Source of the DNA: Paramarasmius palmivorus | Lineage: Eukaryota > Basidiomycota > Agaricomycetes > Agaricales > Marasmiaceae | DNA: 64,000 bases | Direction: 5' to 3' | Assembly: GCA_037176845.1 (NCBI GenBank) | Contig: JAYKXP010000075.1 | Span: 124,001-188,000 of the forward strand | In this document: piece after piece, positions 11,801 through 23,421 of the stretch | Layout: every line of letters begins with the position of its first letter | Position numbering within the stretch: the first letter of the stretch is position 1 | The notes under the pieces: generated by a model | What the model saw: the letters and a program-made list of their open reading frames with translations, nothing else | Told to the model about the DNA's origin: nothing | Databases searched by the model: none | Program-made: the position numbers and the translations under genes

Positions 11801-12998
11801 CGCGAATCTCTCTGTCAATGGGGGCGAAGGTGCGTATGTCTGCTAGTATGCGGGTACGAGTATTAATGTTATCACTCTTCTCTCCATCTAGCGTTCGCCG
11901 CGAGCGTTTGGTTAAACGATGTATTTCTGAAGACAACCTATGGAAAGTGCGTTATCTACTACTCTCCTTTTGAGTTCAGTCATGCCCAAACCTGTATCAG
12001 CTCGACGAATAACAACAACAATATCGAAGAGACAGACGAAGTATACGCCTTCCCTGAAGGTGCCGTCAAGGAGGGAGCAGACAATGTCATCACCATCGTT
12101 CAGGTGTGCCTTCAGCCGACCCTAGACTTGCCCAATGAGTTGACCGCCATTATGTAGGACAACATGGGACTTGACGAGGCCGAAGGTACTCGTTTCAGAT
12201 GCGGCAGTAAGGACTGAAGCTGATGGATTTTTCCAGAGAATAGCAATAGCATGAAGAGCCCTCGCGGCGTCAGGGGATTCCAGCTGAATAACGGTACTTT
12301 CTCGTCATGGAAGGTGCAGGGCAAAGTTGGTGGATACACCAGGTACATCTCGTTCACCTGTCATTGACCTCGTCACTTTCTCACACCTATTAACAACAGC
12401 TTCCCAGACAAGACTCGAGGCGTACTCAACGAAGGCGGTCTGTTTGGTGAACGCAAAGGCTGGCATCTCCCTGGTTTCGATACCTCTGCCTGGGAAACAA
12501 GGAACGAGCTTTCGCTAGATTCGAAAGCTGGTGTCGCGTTCTTCGTCACGTCGTTTGAGTTGGATATACCTGAGGACAACGATGTGACAATGAGCTTTGT
12601 GTTCGAAGAAGACTTCGGGTTACCATACCGTGCATTGTTGTTTGTGAATGGATGGATGATGGGGAAGAGAGTTGGGAACCTAGGGTGAGGTTTTCTTGGT
12701 GTCGATATGGAAAAAGGTTAACCATTTGTTGTTAAAAGGCCCCAAGCCAAGTTCCCTGTACATGAAGGGATTCTCGAATATCATAATTCAAAGTGAGTAC
12801 GCTTCGTTGTCATGGAGTGCCGAGCCTCGGCGCTAACAGTATATACTCTATAGCACGATAGTTGTTGCGTTGTGGGCTATGGATTCTGGTGTGGAGATTG
12901 TTCCCCAACTCCGTCTGGTTGTTGATGGAGTTTTCGAAGGAGGAATCGGGAATATCGAGTCGAACAACCCTGGGTGGTCTTTCGAGGGGAGAGAGTAG
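8809..12998 (+). CDS. GH35 beta-galactosidase, secreted or membrane-anchored, 20 exons
   Basis: Exons: 8809-9017, 9074-9291, 9348-9352, 9403-9586, 9638-9774, 9827-9846, 9901-10019, 10072-10116, 10174-10309, 10360-10363, 10421-10450, 10502-10737, 10799-11829, 11892-11946, 12001-12103, 12158-12185, 12237-12342, 12400-12684, 12739-12792, 12854-12998 (1049 residues). An N-terminal hydrophobic segment (WMILVVVSVGFTMA) is followed by GH35 motifs: HSGEFHTFRLPVPSLW, LRPGPYINAETTAGG, QLDNEYTQ (acid/base Glu), WYFPEFQGGAFDAWG (second Glu) and a YGGTSWGG stretch. The long C-terminal half fits the beta-sandwich domains of fungal LacA-type enzymes (usually about 1000 residues). Two exons are only 5 and 4 nt, yet both are needed to keep conserved motifs in frame. 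Together with GH105 it would trim galactan side chains of pectin. Confidence 0.92.
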
Positions 12999-13428
12999 TT
13001 ACCTGCTAGGAGTAGGAACTTGTATCATATTTACCTCAATCTTCACGAACTGCAAGGGATCTAGGAGCTCTAGGCAGAGATCATCAACGCGATTCCTAGA
13101 ACTCCAGGTGGGGTATCTACAGAGATCGAGCCAACATGGCTCTCCAATGAATCTTCAAAGCTTCAAGCTTCATGGGCCAAAGATATGTCGCCATTAATCA
13201 TGGCAGCAAGGTGTCATTAGCGTGGGTATAGCGGAAGGTTATGTAGTAGCCCAACAAGCAAATGTCGATAAAGAGATGCTCCTAGAAACAACCATACGTA
13301 TACTAGTAACTTGATACAAAGATATATATATATATAGCGTCACACCGAACGTACGGACAGAAAAGTGAATGTACACTGACAGGAAGCATAAATCACAAGG
13401 AGAAACAGACGTTCAGGTAGAGGTACGC
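12999..13428. other. Intergenic stretch, with a short TA repeat
   Basis: No gene seen. A (TA)n run of about 16 bases lies at 13321-13336. Confidence 0.5.
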
Positions 13429-13980
13429 TCATGAAATGTTCAACAGTACGGTATCCGTTTCCATGAAGGGCATCAAACCAGCCTTCATAAACAAGGTTAG
13501 TCTCAAAACGACGCAGAATTGCGAGCACGTACGCCAATCAGACTAAAATGTACCAAAGCAAGCTGCGCGGTTCCCTGTTTCATGTTCTGCGGAACCATAA
13601 CAGAGAAGTTTTGGTGCGGAGGTAGCCTGCCGGACGGATTCGAGAATTGTGGGTTAAACGGACCCTCATAAAGTAAACTTCCGAGAAAATCTTCAGGAGC
13701 GCTGCATGAGCCACTAGGGCAACTTTGCATGGCAAGCACAATAGCGATCTCTTTCGAGCTCGAAAGGGTATCCTGAATCTATTATGTTAGCATATGGCGA
13801 CCGGGGAAGGACACGAACAGCACAAACAGGGCGATCTACTTCCACTATGAAATTAGTGCCTCTGGTAACGTTTGCACCACCGTAAGGAAAGCCTATGTTG
13901 GCTCTTTGAGCAAAAACAGTGAGGAAACGGATGCACAGAACGATGAGGAAGAGGTAAACGTGAGGTGAGGTGTGCCGCAT
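13429..13980 (-). CDS. NIS1-like small secreted protein (candidate effector)
   Basis: Exons on the minus strand: 13980-13828, 13778-13533, 13482-13429 (150 residues). Two introns of 49 and 50 nt are required to join the frames. A hydrophobic leader ends near FAQR. The mature protein has a beta-rich pattern with CPSGSCSAPEDFLGSLLY, GPFNPQF, PPHQNFSVMVP and QLALVHFSLIG. This layout and spacing match my recollection of the NIS1 family of conserved fungal secreted proteins, known from plant pathogens as effectors that act on immune kinases. In a saprotroph the role is unknown. It is convergent with the GH35 gene. The family call rests on motif recall, not on a search. Confidence 0.65.
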
Positions 13981-15823
13981 GTTTGGTTGGCGAGGTAAAA
14001 CAAAAAGCAGGGCCCAGCTGGTCTCTTATATTACCGACCCAGGCTATGAGATGACGACAAGAACTAAAAAAAGGCCCCGAGTCTCGAAGAGATCGAAGTC
14101 GGAAATTACTTGAAAGCTATGTCAAGTTTACATTCATAAATCAGCCATTTCCTTGCGGCCCACTGTGGTCATTACTACCACTCTTCCACCGACGGCATGC
14201 AGGTTTTCTGACAGATTCTCGTACACAACATACCACCAGAAACACGACGATAACTGACAATGAAACCCCTAGCCGCCAACGTGGAGAAAAAGAAGCCGAT
14301 ATTGGAGCTACCCACACCCACGCAGCAAATGCCGAAGAGGCTAGACACGGAAGAGTCGCAGGGAGTTTAACGCCCGCATGGGAATGTTTATGGCCCAAAA
14401 ACCTGTGCCCAATGTCAAATGGTGAACACCCTATACGTGAACGAAGACTTTACCTGACCGGCAAAAGAAGGCCAGTATCTTGGATGATTGATTAGCTGAG
14501 GATCATTTGACCCAGGTAAGTTCCAGCATACAAGACAGGGAGCATAGAAGCAGCCTCGAGGTCTCGATGAGAACTTCAAGGATGAATCATGAATGCCGAT
14601 GAACGAGGACATAAGAAGCCATAAGTAGTTCGGGTCGGAGATGGCGGTTGAGTCCAAGGCTTAAAAAATTTGCCGTCGGCAATTTTTGGTCCTTCCGAGC
14701 TGCCACGCACGTGGTATTCTGCCTTTTTCTCCGAGCTTCCACCACCGACATCAAGTTGCCAGCAAAAAGACAGCGGGGTTCATTGGGTGTTCAGGCCACT
14801 TCTCTTGGAGATTGCAGGAGATTGGTCCATATGCACCGGCTACTCTGTGTCATGATACTTGTTTGGGTACAGGGGTCGGTCACAAGCCTTGGATCGTCAT
14901 CAACTGGCAACATTGGTGAATCGATTACAATTCCACCTTCCAGGGTGAGCTTCTGTAGCTCGTAGCACTTGGGCCAAGTATCATTATCCAAGGGCATAAA
15001 ACGCTGGCGCTCACTTTCCAAGATGTAACGTGACATTATGGCTCTAATCACCGTTCTGCTCCCTCCGAGTCGACGCCGGTGGCACAAACACTGCGAGTAC
15101 CGTTGTCGACATGTTCAGCTTCCATTCCGCTCACGCCATCCGTACTGACATGTCAGCTTGCTCATAAGGAGGCTTCGCGTTTTGTCTACATGCAAGCGCG
15201 GGATCAAGAGCATTGAAAACTGTTCTCCAACATGATGGTGCGGATTTCCTGGTTTATGACAGTGATTTGGCATTGCTGAACTTTGTTTTGGGCCTTACAG
15301 CGATTGATATGTTCGTTTTTTGGGTTCGATTAACGCTTTTCTGAAGCCTATTTCGTCTGAATTAGCCGTCATGTTCAACGTCAACGCCATCTTGACAGAT
15401 GGTGTTATTTGGTACCATACGTCTGCATCATTCTTCTCTGAGTCGGTGAGTAACACCTGATCACACATACCTATGCTAATTTTGTCGCTTTGATTTTTGA
15501 ATCTGCACCAGATTGAGCTTCGTCTAGGATCGTGCCAATACTGGCTAGCTGGCACTTTGTTACTGATCTGGTGTCTCGTTCAATCTTGTCGTTCCGATAC
15601 AAGTCATACGAACGAGACAAACAGCTCCCGCCAATTTCCCATCCGAATTGCATTCATTTTGCCCACATGTTTGATCTACGCCTCAGTGCGAAACAATTTA
15701 TTCATCGGCACCTCTCATAATTTGCTGTTGATGGCATCTAGCTTGAATCCTTTAAAGGTTTAGTGAAATCGTTCGTTTCCTCACCCCCTCTCTTTCCTTT
15801 CTTCGCCTTCCGGTTATTGAGCG
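13981..15823. other. Intergenic stretch, possible gene debris, no supported gene
   Basis: Short open frames at 14141-14657 (minus), 14648-14965 (plus) and 15295-15560 lack ATG starts or joinable splice sites. One stretch near 14790-14919 (plus) encodes GVGHKPWIVINWQHW and looks protein-like. I do not recognise it. Confidence 0.4.
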
Positions 15824-17182
15824 ATGTTCCTCAATACGATATCCCTGGTCACTCTTTCATTCTGTCTTTTTACAGCCGCACAGCGAGCGCAGGTAATTGA
15901 ACATTGCGTCACCCCAAGAACGGTTGCCCTTACTTTCGTACGTGTTATACGGGATTGATTGACAACGGTGCCGGCTTCTACTAATCGACTTTCTGTATAG
16001 GATGATGGCCCTTGGGAGTATATGTACGGAATCATTCACCTGTTGATTTCATTTCTAGCCCTCATTCCGTTCTATTAAGCTACAACATCAGCAAGACCTT
16101 GACCGATGTCGGGGCCAAAGGGACATTCTTCTGGAGTCAGTACATACTTTTCCCTTACCCATTCTCAGAGCTTGACGGTTACTATGATTTCCAGATGGAA
16201 ACAATTGTTCGTATCTTTGATCGATACTCGTACCATTTGTCTAAGTGCGTTGACAATGCAGGGCGTTGCATATACGATGAGGACGTGATGGACAAAGTCA
16301 AGTTTGCCTATGGTCAAGGTCACCAAGCCGCTTCGCACACATGGAGACATGCGGATTTAGCCCAGCTTTCCTGGGATGAGAGTGAGTGCACTCGTTTTCC
16401 TTGTTTGATGGTCCCTGATTTCTCTTGTACGCAGTACATGACGAAATGTGGCGTGTTGAATGCGAGTCGGCAATATCCTTCGCAAGAACCCTCTAACCCA
16501 GTTCTGTAGTGGCTTTATCACGGATCATCGGAGTTACTCCTGGGTTCATGCGTCCTCGTAAGTGACTCGCTCAAAAGATATGATAACACTAATACTCTAT
16601 CTAGCGTTCGGGAGCTACAATGATCAAGTCCTTGACGCGTCTGGAATTCGCAACCAAAGCGTTGTAATCTGGGACTTTGAGTAAGCTCCAGTTCGGAAAA
16701 TCCTAATCCCCGCACATTGATAGCCTATATGCCAGTTCTCATGACGGAGACGACAACCCGCCCTCCCCTGAGGAAATACTAGATGCGTGGAACCAGACGC
16801 TCTCTGCGAATCCAGACACGGTACTTGCACTACATCACGAGTTTAATGGTAGGGCTATGATCCAAAATATTCCCGCTAGAAGAGGATACTGACGTTACGT
16901 GAATTGTAACAGAGGGAACAGCGCAAGTGTCCAACTTGGTTTTTTTTTTCATCAACGCTCTGACACCATATCTCCTACCACTATAGCCATATTGTCCTTC
17001 CCCAGGTGGTACAGACGCTGAAGAACGCGGGATACAGCATGGTCACAGTCGCCGAATGTGTCGGAATGGAGCCATACCACAGCATCGGCGAACCCGGCAC
17101 TCCCGATGTAAGTAATATAACAATTCTTCCTTACAACCACTGATGTCGCTCATCGCGGATATAGGGCGACTGGCATTGCTGA
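15824..17182 (+). CDS. CE4 polysaccharide (chitin) deacetylase, paralogue A, 12 exons
   Basis: Exons: 15824-15937, 16001-16023, 16080-16135, 16195-16206, 16262-16381, 16435-16461, 16510-16557, 16605-16680, 16724-16848, 16913-16922, 16987-17107, 17165-17182 (249 residues). After a signal peptide the NodB-homology motifs appear in order: LTFDDGP (metal-binding Asp, residues about 36-42), SHTWRHADL (HxxxH metal site), RPPFGSYND (motif 3), WDFD and LALHHE (motifs 4 and 5). These enzymes remove acetyl groups from chitin or related polymers in the wall or medium. There is no carbohydrate-binding module. Two introns (16462-16509 and 16923-16986) need GC donors (GCGAGT, GCAAGT) to keep the conserved frame. 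Unlike the three paralogues, it lacks a KR site behind the signal peptide. 12- and 10-nt exons are present. Confidence 0.88.
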
Positions 17183-18365
17183 ATCGAGCCTGTTCTGGAA
17201 CACCTCTGAACCATTTTCTTTGCATATGGACAACGACACAGTTGGACTACAAGTATCTTGTCAAAGACTTTGATCGCCTCCGTATTCACTCTCTCCATTC
17301 TGTTTACGACGGACTAATGCGCCTTAGTTGGTAGTTGGGAGATTCGTTTATTACGAGAATTTTTTTACCTACATATATTTCAAGATCCGGAGCTCGAGGA
17401 GACTAAGTACTTTGTACATATCATAGCTCCGTGAAAGCTACATGGGTGATGTATGTGGCGGCGACGGGAGGCGACGGGGTTCTTGGCCTGGCGCTGAGCC
17501 GCTTCGAGTTCAGGGAAAACCTACTTGCTGAAACCTATTACTCCCTATCATAAGACTCAGTCGCAAAAACTCAGAGCTGTCAGTCTTCACGATGTGAATC
17601 TATACATAGAGTTGATTACCGATGAGCAAGGCGAGCCTGAAGGCACCTTCAACCGAAGGGAAATAACCCGTCCCTGCCAAGACACTAAGGTATACTGTCG
17701 CTGACATTGAGGCTAGACGTAGGGAGTTAGCTTAACCGTAAGTCATTGATGAAGAGTAGAATATAATAGTCTAGCAATCCTAGATTCTTTCTTGACCTCG
17801 TCTATCTTAAACTAAAGGTCAATTTCGAGGAAGTTATAAGCAAGCGCTCACCAAGCGCTCATGCCATTGGCGTGCCTGACCACGGCAGACACGGCACATC
17901 GCCAAAGTCCGACAGGTTCCGAGTCTGTCGACGTGACGACTCTCTTCCGTTCACCCATGTCTGGTTCCCGGTTAGACAGGCCCTTTCTTCAATCCGGCTT
18001 ACCACTCCTTTGACGGCCTTTCAATAACGAATAAAACTTGTCTTGTCCCATCCCTGTTGCCCAACGACAGCTCGCTGACGTTCGCATAAGGTAATCTTAT
18101 TTACTTCGCCACCGTATGTACTGAATCGAATTGCACCTGCATATCCAGACGTCAAGGAACAACATGCCAAGGAAATCTCGCTCATCAAAGCGGGGACATT
18201 TGCCCATGATCTAGCCAATGATTTGAGTTGAGACCTAATCCGGATGTCTCATCGCAATTGTTCGAGAACAAGCTGTACTAGTTATCCTACATGGGGCGCT
18301 AATATCTTCCCCGATCATATCTGCTATTTTGCCATTCAGCTGACCATACCCCTTGACGCTAGTGG
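17183..18365. other. Intergenic stretch, no gene
   Basis: Nothing coding is supported between CE4 paralogues A and B. A short GC-rich direct repeat (GGCGACGGGAGGCGACGGGG) sits near 17460. Confidence 0.5.
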
Positions 18366-18372
18366 TATATAA
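18366..18372 (+). promoter_or_regulatory. TATA-like element of CE4 paralogue B
   Basis: TATATAA lies 81 bp upstream of the ATG at 18453. Confidence 0.55.
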
Positions 18373-18452
18373 GGAGTGGTCCTCGCCCAGATCCCCTCGC
18401 ACCTTAGCCTTTCGTGTGTCTTGCTTATTCACCACTTCCCCCTTCACTCAGC

Positions 18453-19769
18453 ATGAAGTTCGCAGCGCCTCTCGTTCTCCTCACGCTCGGAGCAGGGACC
18501 ATTGCTGCTCCTCACGAGAAACGTCAAATGGCTGAGGTTATCACCTCTTGCACGCAACCAAACACGGTTGCGCTCACCTTCGTGTGTACTATGGTACTTT
18601 CTTTGCCGTGACACGCTTTCTTACCACGAACTATCTTGTAGGACGACGGTCCCTGGAATTACATGTACGCCACTCACTACTCGCCTCGAATATCGCGTGC
18701 CTATGCTTACCCCTGCTCACAGTTACGACATCAGCAATACCTTGACGAATAATGGCGCGAAAGGAACATTCTTCTTCAGTGCGTGAATGTTCATATTCGT
18801 TTACATGCCTCGCATATGTATATCTCTCTTGCATCTAGATGGAGATAACTGTAAGGACTTCGCATTCATAATCGCGTCCGCATCATTACTCAACGCCAAT
18901 ACCCTCATAAGGGGGATGCATTTACGATCAGAACCACGCAGATGGTATTCGATACGTCTACAGTAAAGGTCACCAAGTGGCTTCACATACTTGGAGACAC
19001 GCCAATCTCGCTACTCTCTCTTGGGATCAAGGTGTGCCATTTACCCTGGGATCCTTAGCTTGGCCCCGGTATTCTAACGGCTTTTTGTATATTATAGTGC
19101 ATGATGAAATGTGGCGGGTCGAACGTAAGTCCTGCATCTATTTCCTTCTTCAATGGTACTCATTGGCTGTAGTGGCGCTCCAACGGATTGTTGGAGTCTC
19201 ACCCGCGTTCATGAGACCTCCATATGGAAGCTACAACGACAATGTACGATGGGCATCTGCTGCTCGTGGGCAAACCATCGTAAACTGGGACTTTGAGTGA
19301 GCTCCCTTCCTGTCAACTATAGGCCTCAGTGGTTCAAACCAAACATAAGCTCGGGCGATTCAGCAGGCCAATCCGTCAGCCAACAGCTAAGCAATTACGA
19401 CAACAAGATCTGGGGCGAACATCCGAACACAATTCTGGCTTTGAATCATGAAACATATGGTGTGTTATGCTCGGTTTACTACTCGTTGATTCTTTCGTGC
19501 TGACCCTACTTCCTTTAGCTTCGACTGCGTATGCCAACTTTCCCATCTTCGTTGACTGCGGTCACTTACTATTGATACTAGATATGATGTCCTTCCACAA
19601 GTTGTTCAGAAACTCAAGCAAGCCGGATACAGAATGGTCACTGTCGCCGAATGCCTCGGCCGACAACCGTACCAGAGCGTTGGTCAACCACAGACCCCCA
19701 ATGTGAGTCTTGATCGTTCTCAATCTTTTACGGGAACTCATTCTTTCACAGGGAGACTGGCATTGTTGA
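18453..19769 (+). CDS. CE4 polysaccharide (chitin) deacetylase, paralogue B, 11 exons
   Basis: Exons: 18453-18581, 18642-18664, 18723-18778, 18839-18850, 18912-19031, 19098-19124, 19173-19296, 19350-19459, 19519-19528, 19582-19702, 19752-19769 (249 residues, the same length as paralogue A). A signal peptide is followed by APHEKRQ, a likely Kex2-type processing site. Motifs: LTFDDGPWNYM, SHTWRHANL, RPPYGSYND, NWDFD, LALNHE, and MVTVAECLG near the end. Most exon borders are shared with paralogue A, but the intron inside the RPP motif is absent here, a precise intron loss. The C terminus GDWHC is shared with A. Role as for A. Confidence 0.88.
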
Positions 19770-20143
19770 GAGGCCTCTTAATCTAATCACGGACTAAATG
19801 GACTCACGATTTTACGGACGATCGCTCTTTTACGATCCAATGGGACTTTGGGTCATGGGTTTTTATTGGTAGTTATTATCACTATACTTACTATATTACC
19901 ATTGATGGCTCCGTATCTCTGTTATCCCTAGTTTTGTAATAGCTCTCGAAATGTCAATATTTGAATCTTTTCGTCCACAGTCTAAATAAAACCGTCTATT
20001 TCCGAGTGGCGCAAAGTGGCATCAGGAATCTTATCAATACTACCTCAGTCGTACAGGTACAAAAGTTAAATAACAGCGGGTTACATAGGTTGTGACAGTG
20101 TACGTGGAGAGTCAGAACGAAGTATGCAAGAAACCCTATTCGT

Positions 20144-21072
20144 TCATAGTATCACTTCTGCCTTCACTTTGAGCCACGCAAGAGTAATAATACCTCTTAC
20201 TGCTGCAACAATCCCTGTAGCGGTTGCCGCATCTGTATATCCAAGAACCGTGCCTCCGATAAATCCACCAAGCACCAAAAAGACAACTGGTAGACTCTTG
20301 CTGACAATACTACGGCGATCAGCGTTCATGAGTGTCACCCATGCCGTAGTCAGTACCACTGCAATCCATGTGTTAGCGTCCTGTCATTTGTTATCAGAAT
20401 TATTACTGACAGGATGTTCCAAACACGGAGGGCCCCAGCAACTTGGCCTGAACACCTTGCAGACCGAGGGTGAATGCGATTAAGCACAGGGAGACATGAG
20501 CCGACATCATGTCACGGTGTGCGTCGACCAGCAGGCCCGCAGCGACTACGGTAAGCGCAGTCTGAAGTGCAGATGCCATGATCAATGACCGCCTTTTCGT
20601 TGGGTGGAAGTATCCACCAGCGTGGGCACCAAGGGCGAAGAACACCAGCGATGCAATGGTGACCTTGTCGGGTTCACTGAAAGCGTAGTCGAATCGTGAC
20701 ATGTCGGGGGGTATATTCTCCGATTTGGTGGTAAGCCGGGATAAGGCGAGAGAGAACTAGGTCGGAAATGAGTTGGAATCAAAGGCTGTGTGCACCTCAC
20801 GAAGAAAACGCACCTGCAATGAGTTTCCAGTCTGGAAGCCAGCCCATACCGAGTGGGTAGCATAGGATATGGCGTCTCTGTACAAAACATATCAGCATAG
20901 CTGGAGGGTGATTCGCGGTGAAACATACGCACAGGAACCCTGTGACGATGCATAGTGTGGATAGAATCGGGATCATGTCGTTAGAGTTTCTGTCGACATA
21001 TTCTTTCAGTTTGCGTTTGAACTTTCTAGTTGAGGAAGCTGAGGGGAGAAGAGGAGTATGTTCTCCAGGCAT
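20144..21072 (-). CDS. DUF1275 (YoaK-type) integral membrane protein
   Basis: Exons on the minus strand: 21072-20933, 20877-20814, 20756-20427, 20380-20144 (256 residues). The ATG at 21072 is chosen because the longer frame begins with TTG. The sequence shows the DUF1275 pattern: a hydrophilic N terminus, then TGFLDAISYATHSVWAGFQ, TGNSLQ, a long hydrophobic half with ASLVFFALGAHAGGYF, GLQGVQAKLLGPS, and a glycine-rich last pair of segments (LGGFIGGTVLGYTDA). About six membrane segments are likely. Members are fungal and bacterial membrane proteins with no firmly known substrate. The donor of the third intron (GTGTTT at 20426) is the least certain junction. No obvious functional tie to the flanking deacetylases. 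Confidence 0.82.
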
Positions 21073-21324
21073 TTGTCGTTGTCGATGATGGTGGTCAAGG
21101 AACAGGAGCACTTCTTGAGGGCAGGTCAAGTCGCGCTCGCGAACTGATATATATACTCCATCCTGCTTCCCCGGCTGCGGATGACGGAAATCACATCAAC
21201 TTTTCTTGGCCCCGAAGACAGGCGTCATACTGACAGCCAACTGGCGATAAGAATATTCATGATCATCGAAAACCAATTTCGGAATACGACGATACTGATA
21301 AAAACGTTTATAAAACGTTGTTGT

Positions 21325-21406
21325 ACACCGTTGGTGAAGTGGTTATCATGCTTGCCTTCCATTTGTCAGTTAGCAAGCGGCTCGGGTTCGATTCCCGAAC
21401 GGTGTA
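21325..21406 (+). tRNA. tRNA-Gly (anticodon UCC) with a 10-nt intron
   Basis: The cloverleaf is complete: acceptor ACACCGT/ACGGTGT, D stem GTGA/TCAT, anticodon stem CTTGC/GCAAG, T arm TCGGG-TTCGATT-CCCGA. The 17-nt anticodon loop becomes CTTCCAA after removal of 10 nt, one base 3' of anticodon TCC. TTTT follows the 3' end. Confidence 0.93.
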
Positions 21407-23339
21407 TTTTTCGCAGTGAACTATTCGTTTTCATGTTTGCGGTTATCGACTACTTCGTTGAGAACTTCACCCTCCCTTTTTCCTCTGGAACTGTTCCACA
21501 GGTCGCTTGGATGACGCAGGCCATGATGCATGATGCATGAACATACAATAGGATTTGTGGGCCTGCTTACGGAAGCTCCTCTCCCTGATTCCACCCCACG
21601 ATCATTCACAGCTGACAAAGTTTCTATGGATGGAAGGGTTATTTAGGACGGAAAATACGCTTTCGGTATAGGATTACGAGTATGGGTGTGCCTCTACTCC
21701 TCGTTCTCTGTTTTCTCGTGCTCAAAATATCGCAGGTAGTACCGTACTTAGACGATAGCTATGAATAGGATCTTGGAGCGTCAAAACTGCGTCGAACGAC
21801 CACGATTCATGAAGCTGGCCTGGATGCATCATGGTGAACAGCTGCATGACGTCTGTTACACCTGTGGGGCAACTTGATGACCTGACCAGCGTTGTCAATG
21901 TTATCATTCGTGGAACGCCTCATTGTCACCTCGCTAATCTTGAAAGTTTAGATTGCTAGCTGGGTAACACGTTCCCTGCATCATGCATATCGCTTGATTC
22001 GCCTGGCCTTTGTGCTCTATGCCCTCTCCCTGTCATGCTAGTGCACAGCCATAGAATAGCTGAAGCTGAATGTCTAACCAGCGGACGCGGCTCGTAGCAG
22101 TTATCTCCACAACTAGCAAGTTGCTTGTTCGACCCTTCCACACATCAAACGTGAAACATAACAAAGCATATGAGTACCATGTATGGCGAAGGGCGCACTA
22201 CTTCCAGGCTAGGAGCCAGCGAGGGTAACCGAGATACAACGAGGTGAGTGCTGTCCGAAGGCTTTTGATCTACCCTTGCTCAGGATTCATGCAGCTCAAT
22301 CAATACGGTCACAGCCAGATTATCCATCCAATGCTGTTTCACTTGGTTCTTTCGTGTACCACGCGTTTGTGTCCGTAGAAGGCGGAAAAGTAGCCCCGAG
22401 GCTGGGTCTGCGGATTTTTATCACCGACGGCTCTGTCAGGAATGATTCTATAGCGGATGCCGTTCCTATACTCACGTTGTGTGTACCTCTTCCAATCCCG
22501 ATGGTGGTCTTGAGCGCCAGCCAGTGGGCCAGCGGGCAAATGAGCGGTGTCCATCCTGTTCAATCCAATAGCTGTGACAAACCTCGACGTTGTCAGCAAG
22601 GCCGGCGCTCCGGGCAAAGAAAAACTGTCAGACCTTTCATGACAGCATCCAGCATTGCGAATAATCTTTTCCAAGGTGCATAAATGTTGAGCAGGTCCCG
22701 TTCTTCCGTCTTGCGGCCGACTCTACCTTCTGCCATGACTGAAACACGTACAACGGATCACGGCCAATGTTCATCTTCAGACTCGGAGGTCTTCTAGTGG
22801 TCTTCTTCGTCCGACAAATGGAATGCTCATTTCGGGCTGACTTGGATTTGAATGCAGGCGCTGTGCAGTTGGCTTCTTGTGGGCTACAACTCTGCTCGCA
22901 TTGCAACGCGCTCACATTTCCTCTACGCTAGTAGAACAGCGCGTGGACCGGCCACAAATCCGCGACGAGACCGATGCGGGGTTTCTTGTCCGTTTGTGAT
23001 GTCGATCAAAGCGATGCAACGTTGCCCAAGGAATAACCTTTAGGGCGATCCCCATGGGAGAGATCTGCCTTAGGGTCTAGTATCTGGATTAGTAGTATCA
23101 GTAGTATCAGTAGGGCTCTATCGTTCCTTGCTACAGCGTCTGTTCCCAGCACGCCATCATCAAGCATTGATCAGTTGGATTGAATAGACGCAGATTCGAA
23201 CCCACCGAGGCATCGATTTGTTGAAACGTGAAAGCACGAGGACTGATGCCGAATTTCCCATCCCACGCAACTGCCGTGATATTCTCCCGGCAAACGAAAT
23301 TTTATTACGGGGTCTCGATCGGGCGAGCAACGCGTCTTT
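21407..23339. other. Intergenic stretch, no supported gene
   Basis: Several short frames exist but none has family-like sequence. A small direct repeat (TAGTAGTATCAG, twice) lies at about 23090-23114. Confidence 0.45.
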
Positions 23340-23347
23340 TATAAATA
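23340..23347 (+). promoter_or_regulatory. TATA box of CE4 paralogue C
   Basis: TATAAATA lies 75 bp upstream of the ATG at 23422, with a pyrimidine-rich stretch between. Confidence 0.65.
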
Positions 23348-23421
23348 GCCATGCTTTTCCTCTCTGACCCCATCCCATCTCTTTCCTGTCATTCTTTTTC
23401 TCCCTTTTTTCCCTTGTCGAA

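Noticed and set aside
13321..13336. TA repeat as a transposon end
   Set aside because: No inverted repeats, target-site duplication or transposase nearby; just a simple repeat.
14141..14398. Minus-strand hydrophobic frame as a membrane protein
   Set aside because: It begins with TTG, has no homologous look and no splice partners.
23160..23260. tRNA-like TTCGAAC box on the minus strand near 23200
   Set aside because: The flanking bases do not form T, anticodon or acceptor stems.
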